Shown: positions 8,084-16,118 of the stretch, in pieces
How positions within the stretch are numbered: the stretch's first letter is position 1
How the letters are laid out: every line of letters begins with the position of its first letter
Assembly (NCBI GenBank): GCA_019429365.1
Contig: JAHYJD010000017.1
Location: 1-45,214, forward strand
Source: Bacteroidales bacterium
Lineage (GTDB): Bacteria; Bacteroidota; Bacteroidia; Bacteroidales; UBA7960
DNA length: 45,214 nt
Direction of reading: 5' to 3'
Translations under genes and position numbers: made by a program
The notes under the pieces: model-generated
Told to the model about the DNA's origin: nothing
What the model saw: the letters and a program-made list of their open reading frames with translations, nothing else
The model's database searches: none

Positions 8084-9766
8084 ATGAGCGACGACAAGAA
8101 GATCATTTTCTCCATGGTGGGCGTGAGCAAAGTTTTTCCGCCCAACAACAAACAGGTGCTGAAGGATATTTACCTGTCCTTTTTTTATGGGGCCAAAATC
8201 GGCATCATTGGTTTAAACGGATCGGGTAAATCGACCCTGATGCGCATTATAGCAGGAGAGGAAAAATCTTTTCAGGGAGAGGTGGTCTTTTCTCCGGGTT
8301 ACTCTGTTGGGTATTTGCCGCAGGAACCCATTCTCGACAACAGCAGGACAGTTCGGGAGATTGTGGAGGAAGGCGTGCAGGAACTGGTAAATGTATTGAA
8401 GGAATATGAGGAGGTAAACCTGAAGTTTGCCGAGCCCATGACCGACGATGAGATGAACGGGTTGATCATGCGTCAGGGCGAACTTTCCGACCTGATTGAG
8501 CAACACAACGGCTGGGACCTCGACAGCCGCCTGGAGCGGGCTATGGACGCCCTGCGTTGCCCCGAACCCGACACCCCGGTGCTGAACCTGAGTGGCGGAG
8601 AGAAACGCCGTGTGGCCCTTTGTCGCTTGCTGCTTAAGGAACCCGACATTTTGCTGCTCGACGAGCCAACCAACCATCTCGATGCTGAGAGTGTAGAGTG
8701 GCTCGAATTGCACCTGAAACAATACAAAGGCACCGTAATTGCCATTACCCACGACCGCTATTTTCTCGACAATGTGGCAGGCTGGATTCTTGAACTTGAC
8801 AGGGGAGAGGGCATTCCCTGGAAAGGAAATTACAGCTCATGGCTCGAACAAAAGGCCAGGCGCCTGGAAATGGAAGAAAAATCGGAAAGCAAACGGCGCA
8901 AAACCCTTGAGCGAGAACTCGAGTGGGTGCGTATGAGTCCAAAGGGGCGCCATGCCAAAGCCAAGGCCAGGCTCAGCGCCTACGACCGCATGCTCAACGA
9001 GGATGTGAAACAAAAAGAAGAACGTCTGGAGATATTTATCCCCAACGGCCCCCGGCTGGGTAACAAAGTGATTGAAGCCCATGGCGTAAGCAAGGCCTTT
9101 GGCGACAAACTCCTTTTCGAAAACCTTGAATTCTCGCTCCCCCCAGCTGGTATTGTAGGTATTATCGGGCCTAATGGTGCCGGAAAAACCACCCTGTTTC
9201 GCATGATTATGAACCAGGTGAAGGCTGATAATGGCTCATTCAGCGTGGGCGAAACCGTGAAGATCAGCTATGTGGACCAGACCCACACAGAAATCGATCC
9301 GGAAAAGAGTGTCTGGGAAGTCATCTCTGGCGGCCACGAGCTGATAAACCTTTCGGGAAGGAGCATGAACAGCCGTGCCTATGTGGCCCGGTTCAACTTC
9401 AGCGGGGCCGACCAGGGCAAAAAGTGTGGCGTGCTGTCGGGTGGCGAACGAAACCGCCTGCACCTGGCCATGACCCTGAAAAGCGAAGCCAACGTTTTGC
9501 TGCTCGATGAGCCTACCAACGACATTGACGTTAACACCCTCAGGGCCTTGGAAGAAGGGCTGGAAAACTTTGCAGGATGCGCCGTGATTATTACCCACGA
9601 CCGTTGGTTTCTCGATCGCGTGGCAACCCATATTCTGGCATTTGAAGGCGACTCACAGGTGTATTTCTTCGAAGGAAGTTACTCAGAATACGAAGAGAAT
9701 AAAAAGAAAAGGCTGGGCGATAGCGGGCCGGGAAGAATCCGTTACCGTAAACTCAAAGTTGACTAA
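8084..9766 (+). CDS. ettA: Energy-dependent translational throttle protein EttA (ABC-F ATPase)
   Basis: 560 residues, the family length. It has two ABC ATPase domains and no membrane segment. Domain one has Walker A GLNGSGKS (43-50), signature LSGGEKRR and Walker B LLLDEPTNHLD. The charged linker and arm (EKSESKRRKTLERELEWVR, SPKGRHAKAKARL) is typical of EttA. Domain two has GPNGAGKT, LSGGERNRLHLA and LLLDEPTNDID. ABC-F proteins bind the ribosomal E site and gate translation according to ATP level. Members also include antibiotic-protection factors, but the domain order and linker fit EttA best. The stop overlaps by four bases the stop of the convergent membrane-protein gene. The gene sits divergent from aspartase with about 200 bases between the two starts. 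A weak -7-like GAAATTTG is at 8050-8057. Confidence 0.95.
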   Translation: MSDDKKIIFSMVGVSKVFPPNNKQVLKDIYLSFFYGAKIGIIGLNGSGKSTLMRIIAGEEKSFQGEVVFSPGYSVGYLPQEPILDNSRTVREIVEEGVQELVNVLKEYEEVNLKFAEPMTDDEMNGLIMRQGELSDLIEQHNGWDLDSRLERAMDALRCPEPDTPVLNLSGGEKRRVALCRLLLKEPDILLLDEPTNHLDAESVEWLELHLKQYKGTVIAITHDRYFLDNVAGWILELDRGEGIPWKGNYSSWLEQKARRLEMEEKSESKRRKTLERELEWVRMSPKGRHAKAKARLSAYDRMLNEDVKQKEERLEIFIPNGPRLGNKVIEAHGVSKAFGDKLLFENLEFSLPPAGIVGIIGPNGAGKTTLFRMIMNQVKADNGSFSVGETVKISYVDQTHTEIDPEKSVWEVISGGHELINLSGRSMNSRAYVARFNFSGADQGKKCGVLSGGERNRLHLAMTLKSEANVLLLDEPTNDIDVNTLRALEEGLENFAGCAVIITHDRWFLDRVATHILAFEGDSQVYFFEGSYSEYEENKKKRLGDSGPGRIRYRKLKVD

Positions 9767-10197
9767 GACTGTCCAGCATAGGAAGCCGGATTGTAAGGAA
9801 CACGCTGGTTGCGCCTGGTATCAGGTATAAGCAGGATGATCAGGGAAAGAATCAGGAGCACAGTGCCGGAAATGAAAAGGTAAATACCGTGAAACTGATC
9901 CCAATACCATCCTTTTGAAAACGTGAGGAAAAATTTGTCATAAATCAAATGCAGAATGGGGAACTCAATCTTCCAGATTAAGGAAGTGACAATATCCACG
10001 AAAGTGATCACGATCATGGCAAAAAAACCCACAATGTAAGCCGATAGGACCACAGCCGTTTTTGCGAAAGACACCAGCCATTGCAATGGGTTAATTTCTT
10101 TGAATAATGCCGCCTCGAAAGCAACCTTGCCAGTAAGCCAAAGGGTGAGCAACAAAATAAAGGATGCAATAAATATAAGGGCACTGACCTTCTTCAT
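9763..10197 (-). CDS. Small membrane protein of unknown function
   Basis: 144 residues with three clear hydrophobic segments: about 5-24 (LIFIASFILLLTLWLTG), about 45-75 (long, possibly two helices, AVVLSAYIVGFFAMIVITF) and about 105-125 (YLFISGTVLLILSLIILL). Between them lies an aromatic loop (FSKGWYWDQFHGI). The C-terminal tail is hydrophilic (PDTRRNQRVPYNP). I recognise no family. Its TAG (9763-9765) is interlocked with the ettA stop, so the two transcripts overlap tail to tail. The gene stands alone and upstream of it (10198-10375) I see only AT-rich sequence. Confidence 0.7.
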   Translation of the reverse strand: MKKVSALIFIASFILLLTLWLTGKVAFEAALFKEINPLQWLVSFAKTAVVLSAYIVGFFAMIVITFVDIVTSLIWKIEFPILHLIYDKFFLTFSKGWYWDQFHGIYLFISGTVLLILSLIILLIPDTRRNQRVPYNPASYAGQS

Positions 10198-10351
10198 AAA
10201 AACCTGTATACTAGGAAAAAATAAAAAATTAGATCACAGGGTGCTAAAACTGAAACCGCTAAATTAAAAAAATTGTACTTTGCAAAGGCATTTTTTTTCA
10301 AAGAGCCGGAATAATAAGAATTTAAGTTAAGCGCATTTATAAGTGAAACGC

Positions 10352-10383
10352 GGTTTTATCGCATTTTCAATTTTGTAACTTTG
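10352..10383 (+). promoter_or_regulatory. Promoter for the transketolase operon
   Basis: TAACTTTG at 10376-10383 is a perfect TAnnTTTG box. A T-rich element (GGTTTTATC, 10352-10360) lies at the expected -33 distance. The ATG follows at 10404. Confidence 0.6.
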
Positions 10384-10403
10384 TAAATTCAAAAAAATAA
10401 AAA

Positions 10404-11246
10404 ATGACAGATTTGAGGAAACTGGAATCAGTTGCTAGTCAGCTCAGAAGGGATGTTTTACGCATGGTACATGCGGTTAAATCGGGGCACCCCGGCGCAC
10501 CACTGGGCTGTGCCGAATTCCTTTCGGCCATGTATTTTTCGGTATTGAGGCATTCGCCCGACTTCGACATGGATGGAAAGGGGCAGGACCTGTTTTTCCT
10601 TTCAAACGGGCATTTATCGGCTGGCTGGTACAGCGTGCTGGCCCGCAGTGGATATTTCGAAGTGGCAGAACTGGGCACTTTCCGCAAGATTAACAGCCGT
10701 CTTCAGGGCCACCCGGCCACCGAAGAAAACCTTCCGGGCGTGAGGGTAGCCAGTGGTTCGTTGGGCCAGGGCCTTAGTGTAGCCAATGGGGCTGCACTGG
10801 CAAAAAAACTTAACCACGACCCGAACCTGGTATATTGCCTGCTGGGCGATGGGGAGCTGCAGGAGGGCCAAATATGGGAAGCCGCTATGTTTGCCGCCGG
10901 AAAAAATATTGACAACCTGATTGCCGTTGTTGATTACAACGGGCAGCAAATTGATGGGCCAGTGGATGAAGTAATGCCGCTGGGCGACCTCCATGCTAAG
11001 TGGAAATCGTTTGGGTGGCAGGTGCTCGAGATGGACGGCAACGTGCTGGAGCAGGTGCTGGAAACCATGGATCAGGCAAAGAGATTGTGCGGTCAGGGCA
11101 AACCTGTTGTCATCCTAATGAAAACCATTATGGGCAAGGGTGTGGACTTTATGGAAGGCTCGCACAAATGGCACGGCAGCCCACCCAACGATGAGCAGCT
11201 GGCAAAAGCACTTGCCCAACTTGAAGAAACACTTGGCGACTACTGA
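10404..11246 (+). CDS. Transketolase, N-terminal subunit
   Basis: 280 residues, the thiamine-diphosphate pyrophosphate-binding half of a split transketolase. Visible motifs are VKSGHPGAPLGCAEFLSAMY near residues 26-45, SNGHLSAGWYS, GSLGQGLSVANGAA, and the ThDP/Mg motif GDGELQEGQIWEA followed by VVDYNGQQIDGP. Together with the C-terminal subunit encoded at 12682 it forms the enzyme that moves two-carbon ketol units in the non-oxidative pentose phosphate pathway. Split transketolases are common in Bacteroidota and archaea, normally with the two halves adjacent. Here a vWA gene lies between them. The gene starts 21 bases after a perfect -7 box and is the first of the run. Confidence 0.95.
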   Translation: MTDLRKLESVASQLRRDVLRMVHAVKSGHPGAPLGCAEFLSAMYFSVLRHSPDFDMDGKGQDLFFLSNGHLSAGWYSVLARSGYFEVAELGTFRKINSRLQGHPATEENLPGVRVASGSLGQGLSVANGAALAKKLNHDPNLVYCLLGDGELQEGQIWEAAMFAAGKNIDNLIAVVDYNGQQIDGPVDEVMPLGDLHAKWKSFGWQVLEMDGNVLEQVLETMDQAKRLCGQGKPVVILMKTIMGKGVDFMEGSHKWHGSPPNDEQLAKALAQLEETLGDY

Positions 11247-11280
11247 TACTTTTTGAAATATTTAAACATTCTCACCGATA

Positions 11281-12654
11281 GTGAAAAAAATCCTGATCAT
11301 ATGTTTGCTGGTCTTGGGTATTCCTTTGGTTTTTTCGGGAAAGGCCAGGGCACAGCATGCATCGCCCCCCCTGACCAGGATATTGGTTTTGTATGATGCT
11401 TCGCAAAGCATGCTTGCCCGCTGGCAAAGCGACACCCGCATGAATATTGCACGCAACGTACTTACCAACCTGCTCGACAGCCTTGAAACCGTCGACAATC
11501 TGGAAGTAGCACTAAGGGTGTTCGGACACCAGAAACGCTACCCCCCGCAAGACTGCAGCGACACCAGGCTGGAAGTGCCTTTCGGACCTGATGGCATCGG
11601 TAAAATCAGACAAAGGCTGCGCAGCATTCAGCCCCGTGGCACCACACCCATTGCCGCCTCTTTGCAAAGCGCTGCCGATGACTTTCCGCCCTGCGCCAAC
11701 TGTCGCAACATTATCATTTTAATTACCGACGGTTTGGAAGAGTGTGGAGGAGATCCCTGCGCCGTGTCACAGGACCTGCAGAAAAAGGGCATTTTCCTAA
11801 AACCCTATGTAATTGGCATTGGTCGCGACTTCAGCGATGCGTTCGATTGTGTAGGCCATTATTTCGATGCCTCCACCGAGTCGGGCTTCAAGGCAAGCCT
11901 AAACGTAATCATTTCGCAGGTGCTTGGCAAAACTAGCTCGCAAATTAATCTGCTGGACATGAGCGGCAGGCCTGCCGAGACCAATGTGGCGGTTTCATTT
12001 TTCGACCAGGATACCGGAAGACCGCTCGAAAGCATTATACACACCCTAAACCACCGAGGATTGCCCGACACGGTGTTCTTTCTAAACCCTTACATTAACT
12101 ACAAAATGGTGGTCCACACCACCCCAAGGGTCGAACTTCGGAATATAAAAATCCAATCGGGCAGACACAATGTGGTTGCTGTCGACGCACCTCAGGGCAT
12201 TATGAACGTAAGAACAGCAGGCCAGGTGTCGATGAACTACCAGGCCATTGTCAGAAAAGCCGGTGAGAATGAAACCCTTAAAATACAGCAACTTGGCAAT
12301 AACGAGAAATACCTGGTAGGCAAATACGACATTGAGGTGCTTTCATTGCCAAGAGTTGTGGTCAAAGACGTTGAAATCAGGCAAAGCCATACCACCAATG
12401 TGGAAATCCCGCAGCCGGGCATTGCCGTAATTAGACTTCAGGCACCCGGATTCGCCAATATCTTGCAGGAAACCGAACAAGGACTTACACACGTTTACTC
12501 GCTGCGCGAAACTGTGGCCAATGAAACCATTTACCTGCAGCCCGGAAGCTACAGGCTGGTTTACCGCTCAAGGGTTTCGAGCAATACGGCATTTTCTTCC
12601 GAAAGACGATTCAGAATAGAACCAGGTCAAACTGTAAGGGTCGATGTTAACTGA
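11281..12654 (+). CDS. Secreted vWA-domain protein between the transketolase halves
   Basis: 457 residues from a GTG start; no ATG lies near the signal peptide, so GTG at 11281 is the natural choice. The signal peptide is KKILIICLLVLGIPLVFSG ending around ARAQ (residues 22-25), so the protein is exported. Residues about 32-215 are a von Willebrand A domain with a complete MIDAS: DASQS (D39, S41, S43), GTTPIAASL and LITDGLEECGGDPC. It is cysteine-containing (CSDTRLEV, CANCRN), suggesting disulfides. The rest, about 225-457, is beta-rich and looks like two or three small Ig- or PEGA-like modules (TNVEIPQPGIAVIRL, IYLQPGSYRLVYRS). It likely binds a divalent metal and a protein partner in the periplasm or at the surface. 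A link to transketolase is not obvious; the location is the odd feature. Confidence 0.88.
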   Translation: MKKILIICLLVLGIPLVFSGKARAQHASPPLTRILVLYDASQSMLARWQSDTRMNIARNVLTNLLDSLETVDNLEVALRVFGHQKRYPPQDCSDTRLEVPFGPDGIGKIRQRLRSIQPRGTTPIAASLQSAADDFPPCANCRNIIILITDGLEECGGDPCAVSQDLQKKGIFLKPYVIGIGRDFSDAFDCVGHYFDASTESGFKASLNVIISQVLGKTSSQINLLDMSGRPAETNVAVSFFDQDTGRPLESIIHTLNHRGLPDTVFFLNPYINYKMVVHTTPRVELRNIKIQSGRHNVVAVDAPQGIMNVRTAGQVSMNYQAIVRKAGENETLKIQQLGNNEKYLVGKYDIEVLSLPRVVVKDVEIRQSHTTNVEIPQPGIAVIRLQAPGFANILQETEQGLTHVYSLRETVANETIYLQPGSYRLVYRSRVSSNTAFSSERRFRIEPGQTVRVDVN

Positions 12655-12681
12655 TTAAAAAATAATTTTAAACCAAGTATA

Positions 12682-13638
12682 ATGAAGGAATACACTTACA
12701 CAGAAAAGAAAGATACCCGTTCAGGATTTGGAGCTGGCTTGCTGGAGGTTGGCCGCCGTAACCCCAACGTGGTGGCATTGTGTGCCGACCTTATCGGATC
12801 TCTAAAGATGAACGACTTCATTAAAGAATTTCCCGAAAGGTTCTTCCAGGTGGGCATTGCCGAAGCCAATATGATGGGCATAGCCGCCGGCCTCACCATT
12901 GGCGGAAAAATACCCTATACCGGGACTTTTGCCAACTTCAGCACTGGCAGGGTGTACGACCAGATACGCCAAAGCATTGCCTATTCTGAAAAGAACGTAA
13001 AAATTTGTGCTTCGCACGCAGGCCTGACCTTGGGGGAAGATGGGGCAACCCACCAGATACTGGAAGACGTTGGCATGATGAAAATGCTTCCTAACATGAC
13101 GGTGATCGTGCCATGCGATTACAATCAAACCAAGGCTGCCACCATTGCCATTGCCGATTACCAAGGACCGGTTTACCTGAGGTTTGGGCGTCCGGCAGTC
13201 CCCATTTTCACCCCGGCCGACGAGCCTTTTGTGATCGGTAAAGCCTTGACGCTCAACGAGGGGGCCGATGTAAGTATTTTAGCCTGTGGCCACTTGGTAT
13301 GGGAAGCCCTCGAAGCGGGCAAGGAACTTTACAAAGAAGGTATTAGCGCCGAAATTATAAATGTGCACACCATTAAACCTTTGGATAAAGAAACCATCTT
13401 AAATTCAATAAGAAAAACCGGTTGTGCCGTTACGGCAGAAGAGCATCAGGTGAATGGCGGCCTTGGCGAATCGGTTGCCCGCCTGCTGGCCGAAAACTAC
13501 CCGGCACCTTTGGAGCTGATTGGCGTAAACGATCGCTTTGGTGAAAGTGGAACCCCTGCACAACTGATGGAGAAATATGGGCTGAATGCGGCAAGTATTG
13601 TGAAAGCCGCCAGAAAAGTGTTGAACAGAAAGTCTTAG
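12682..13638 (+). CDS. Transketolase, C-terminal subunit
   Basis: 318 residues comprising the pyrimidine-binding domain and the C-terminal transketolase domain. Key motifs are VVALCADLIGSLKMNDF, FFQVGIAEANMMGIAAGL with the catalytic glutamate (E of GIAEAN), THQILEDVGMMKMLPNM, and the C-terminal domain from about residue 190 (DVSILACGHLVWEALEA, EEHQVNGGLGESVA). It completes the enzyme begun at 10404. The start at 12682 lies 27 bases after the vWA stop, and the sigma-factor gene follows after 12 bases. Sequence alone cannot exclude a 1-deoxyxylulose-5-phosphate synthase-like role, but the paired N-half at 10404 points to transketolase. Confidence 0.95.
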   Translation: MKEYTYTEKKDTRSGFGAGLLEVGRRNPNVVALCADLIGSLKMNDFIKEFPERFFQVGIAEANMMGIAAGLTIGGKIPYTGTFANFSTGRVYDQIRQSIAYSEKNVKICASHAGLTLGEDGATHQILEDVGMMKMLPNMTVIVPCDYNQTKAATIAIADYQGPVYLRFGRPAVPIFTPADEPFVIGKALTLNEGADVSILACGHLVWEALEAGKELYKEGISAEIINVHTIKPLDKETILNSIRKTGCAVTAEEHQVNGGLGESVARLLAENYPAPLELIGVNDRFGESGTPAQLMEKYGLNAASIVKAARKVLNRKS

Positions 13639-13650
13639 TAACGGTAAAGA

Positions 13651-14196
13651 ATGGTGCATTATTCTGACGAAGAATTGTTAAAGCGCTTCAGCCAGTCGGA
13701 TAATCCGGGGTATGCGTTTGATCTGATTGTCAGAAAGTACCAGGAACAGGTGTATTGGCACATACGAAGGCTGGTTATCGTTCATGAAGATGCCAGCGAC
13801 ATTGCACAGGATGTCTTTATCAAGGCCTGGAAAGCCCTGCCGGAATTCAGGGGCGATTCGGGCCTTTTCACTTGGCTTTACCGCATCGCCACCAACGAAG
13901 CCCTGTCTTTCCTTAAAAAAAAGAGAAAACGCTTTTTTTTGCCCATGGAGGATGTGGAGCAACAACTCAGCAATGCGCTCGAAACCGATGCCTGGTTCGA
14001 TGGAAATGATATTGAAAAGAAAGTTCAGAAAGCCATCCTGAGCCTGCCAGAAAAACAAAGGGTAGTGTTCAACCTGCGCTACTACGATGAAATGAAATAC
14101 GAAGAAATGTCGCGCATTCTGGATACTTCTGAAGGAGCCCTGAAGGCTTCCTACCACCATGCGGCAAAAAAAATTGAGAAAATTCTCACTTCCTGA
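13651..14196 (+). CDS. ECF-type RNA polymerase sigma factor
   Basis: 181 residues, with region 2 and region 4 only, as in extracytoplasmic-function sigma factors. Region 2 spans about residues 20-90, with FDLIVRKYQEQVYWHIRRLV, EDASDIAQDVFIKAWKAL and FTWLYRIATNEALSFLKKK. Region 4 spans about 125-178, with ILSLPEKQRVVFNLRYYDEM and the helix-turn-helix ILDTSEGALKASYHHAAKK. It begins only 12 bases after the transketolase C-subunit stop, so it is probably on the same message. The next gene encodes a likely membrane-bound partner. It may direct an envelope-stress regulon. A promoter inside the upstream gene cannot be excluded. Confidence 0.93.
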   Translation: MVHYSDEELLKRFSQSDNPGYAFDLIVRKYQEQVYWHIRRLVIVHEDASDIAQDVFIKAWKALPEFRGDSGLFTWLYRIATNEALSFLKKKRKRFFLPMEDVEQQLSNALETDAWFDGNDIEKKVQKAILSLPEKQRVVFNLRYYDEMKYEEMSRILDTSEGALKASYHHAAKKIEKILTS

Positions 14197-14233
14197 TTAA
14201 ACCATTGATATTTATTGCAATCTAAAAACCAAA

Positions 14234-14770
14234 ATGCCCAAAGGAATGACAAAAAATAAAGATGAAATAACCCGCGAATTACAAGAACTAGGCCTCAGCC
14301 GCCTTGCTTCGCAAATGAAAGAGGAGTCCGGCTTCGGAGTTCCCCAGGGGTATTTCGATGGCTTTTCCGCATCCGTAAGGCAAAAAATTGACGCCTCACG
14401 ACAGAAAGAGCCTGCTACCAAAGCCAGGTTTTTCAGCCTGCGTGCCGCTGTCAGCATGGCTGCCACCTTCCTGGTGCTCATCGGGTTGGGGGTTAGTTTT
14501 CTGCTTTTACGCGAGGGCAAAGAGGAGGGCTTGTTCAGCGATTTCGACGACCAGATTTTTGATGAATACTTTGCCCGTGCCACCGAATTCGACCGTGCCA
14601 TGTTTTACGACCTGATTCTCGACACTGAAGTGGCCGATTCAAAGTCAGCCCAGGCTGCCAGCCAGGCCGAGGAAGACTTTTTTGTTGAGTACCTGCTCGA
14701 TGCTGCACAATATTATGGCATTGAACCCACAGAACTGATCATACAAAACGGAAATGACAACAGGCACTAA
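14234..14770 (+). CDS. Single-pass membrane protein, putative anti-sigma partner
   Basis: 178 residues. The cytoplasmic N-terminal part (about 1-70) has the motif FGVPQGYFDGFSASVRQKI, a pattern I know from proteins encoded directly after ECF sigma factors in Bacteroidota. A single membrane helix follows at about 74-95 (AVSMAATFLVLIGLGVSFLL). The remainder is very acidic (FSDFDDQIFDEYF, FDRAMFYDLILDTEV) and would face the periplasm. Position after the sigma factor and topology suggest an anti-sigma factor, but no classic zinc anti-sigma motif (HxxxCxxC) is present, so the role is inferred. An alternative start is the ATG four codons in. The next gene begins 10 bases after its stop. Confidence 0.72.
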   Translation: MPKGMTKNKDEITRELQELGLSRLASQMKEESGFGVPQGYFDGFSASVRQKIDASRQKEPATKARFFSLRAAVSMAATFLVLIGLGVSFLLLREGKEEGLFSDFDDQIFDEYFARATEFDRAMFYDLILDTEVADSKSAQAASQAEEDFFVEYLLDAAQYYGIEPTELIIQNGNDNRH

Positions 14771-14780
14771 AAATATTAAA

Positions 14781-15251
14781 ATGAAACGATTATCATTGTT
14801 ACTGTTGCTTTTGTTATTTGTGCTGCCATCTTTTTTGGCGCATAACGGACAAGCCCTGGCGCAGGACTCCCGAATGGATGTAATCGAATCCAGGCGCATT
14901 GCCTTTCTTACGGAAAGAATGTCGCTGACGCCCGAAGAGGCCCGTGCATTCTGGCCCCTTTACAACGAATACAATAAAAATCGGGATGACCTTACCAACA
15001 GCCATCGCAATAAATGGCCCGATGCCAAGGTAGCCTCCATGGGCAACGACGAAGCCGGCAGGTATGCCGAAGACCTGGTGTTGCACATGGAACGCTCCGC
15101 AAACATAAAGAGGGAATACCACGAGAAACTGAAACGTATCCTCCCGGCAAAAAAAATTGCCCTGCTTTACGAAGCAGAGCGTGATTTTAACCGCATGCTT
15201 TTTCAGGAGGCCAGGCGCCGAAGCAGAGAAAGCAACGAGAGTGGACGTTAA
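14781..15251 (+). CDS. Exported Spy/CpxP-like helical protein
   Basis: 156 residues from the ATG at 14781. I prefer this over the one at 14754 because it lies after the upstream stop and begins the signal peptide directly (MKRLSLLLLLLLFVLPSFL, cleavage near ALAQ). The mature part is almost wholly helical and charged, with one LTPEEA motif ([20 protein letters not shown]) like the LTxxQ repeats of Spy, CpxP and the heavy-metal-sensor family. A basic C-terminal tail follows (RRRSRESNES). As the last gene after a sigma factor and its putative membrane partner, it may be a periplasmic chaperone or stress sensor of that module. The function is inferred from fold resemblance and position. Confidence 0.8.
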   Translation: MKRLSLLLLLLLFVLPSFLAHNGQALAQDSRMDVIESRRIAFLTERMSLTPEEARAFWPLYNEYNKNRDDLTNSHRNKWPDAKVASMGNDEAGRYAEDLVLHMERSANIKREYHEKLKRILPAKKIALLYEAERDFNRMLFQEARRRSRESNESGR

Positions 15252-15270
15252 AGGATTTTGCTTCCATTAA

Positions 15271-15295
15271 AATCCCGGTTCCCAGAGGGGGGATT
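15271..15295 (-). terminator. Weak terminator-like hairpin beyond batE
   Basis: AATCCC (15271-15276) pairs with GGGATT (15290-15295) around an inner CCC/GGG pair. Read on the minus strand it is followed by a short TTTT. It is the only candidate stop for the bat operon, but weak. Confidence 0.35.
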
Positions 15296-15313
15296 ACCCC
15301 TTATTCCCCTTTG

Positions 15314-15357
15314 CCTGCGTATAAACTAAATTTTTGGTTTGTGCGCAGGTTTTTTTT
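15314..15357 (+). terminator. Rho-independent terminator of the transketolase-sigma operon
   Basis: A 13-bp stem is formed by 15314-15326 (CCTGCGTATAAAC) and 15337-15349 (GTTTGTGCGCAGG), with two G-T wobbles if read as RNA, around a ten-base loop. It is followed by eight T. The T run overlaps the stop codon of the convergent batE gene (15356-15358). Confidence 0.85.
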
Positions 15358-16114
15358 ATATGACTTCCAGTGCATATTTCTTAACCCAGCCAACATTGCC
15401 ATTGGCAAGCCTTACTTCGTACCATTCGCCCAGTTCGCTGGTAATGCGGGCCTTGCTGCCTTCATGAATCACAAAAAGGTCGGGACTGGCTTCGCCAGGC
15501 GAACTTTTTGCCGTGGCCCTCGGCACCATTACAATAGCGTCTTTGCGCTTGTATGTATTTGAATACTGTGCACGGACTGCAGCAAGGCTAACCACCATTG
15601 CCACTGCAAATATCAGCGAAACACCAAAAGCGGTTTTTTTCATGCCCCGTGTCCGGGAAAAGAAAAAGGCACCCATGGCCGCAAGAAATCCCAGCAGTAA
15701 AAAAATAATCATCCACGACCAGCCATCCACGCTGAGTTTACTGTAAAAGTTTTTCCACCACCTTTCATAAAATATCAACGGAACAGGATTGATGCGATCG
15801 ATGGTTCGGGTGCGGGCCACTTCCAGGTTGAATAGCGAATTTTCATCAGAAGGCTTGAGCTTCAGCGCACGCTCATAATTCAGAATGGCAGCACCAAAAA
15901 GATTTTCCTTAAAATATGCATTACCCAGATTGTAATATAGCTCATGAGATTCAAGTTCTTGTTCAATAACCGACTCGTAAAGCTCAATGGCATAAGAATA
16001 TTGTCCGTTCACATAAGCCTCATTGGCCTGCCGGATAAGTTCCTCAGGAGAAGCCTTCAAAAGGAGAGGGGATAAGAAAAGCAATCCGGACAACCACCAT
16101 ACCAGTTTTTTCAT
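15356..16114 (-). CDS. batE: BatE: TPR and SH3 membrane protein
   Basis: 252 residues. The signal peptide or first helix is KKLVWWLSGLLFLSPLLL. Two to three TPR units lie at about 25-105 (IRQANEAYVNGQYSYAIELY, LYYNLGNAYFKENLFGAAIL, ALKLKPSDENSLFNL). Two membrane helices lie at about 131-150 (WMIIFLLLGFLAAMGAFFF) and 160-180. A C-terminal bacterial SH3-type domain spans about 193-252 (VMVPRATAKSSP, EGSKARITSELGEWYEVRL, GNVGWVKKYALEVI). This matches BatE of the Bacteroides aerotolerance operon. It is the last gene of the operon, starting four bases after the batD stop. It probably acts in a periplasmic membrane complex with the other Bat proteins; the molecular role of the system is not established. 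Confidence 0.9.
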   Translation of the reverse strand: MKKLVWWLSGLLFLSPLLLKASPEELIRQANEAYVNGQYSYAIELYESVIEQELESHELYYNLGNAYFKENLFGAAILNYERALKLKPSDENSLFNLEVARTRTIDRINPVPLIFYERWWKNFYSKLSVDGWSWMIIFLLLGFLAAMGAFFFSRTRGMKKTAFGVSLIFAVAMVVSLAAVRAQYSNTYKRKDAIVMVPRATAKSSPGEASPDLFVIHEGSKARITSELGEWYEVRLANGNVGWVKKYALEVI

Positions 16115-16118
16115 ATTG

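Noticed and set aside
10404-13638. Transketolase as a single gene broken by an insertion
   Set aside because: The N- and C-halves have complete domain ends and starts of their own, as in other split transketolases. The vWA gene is intact, with no transposase, target duplication or remnant.
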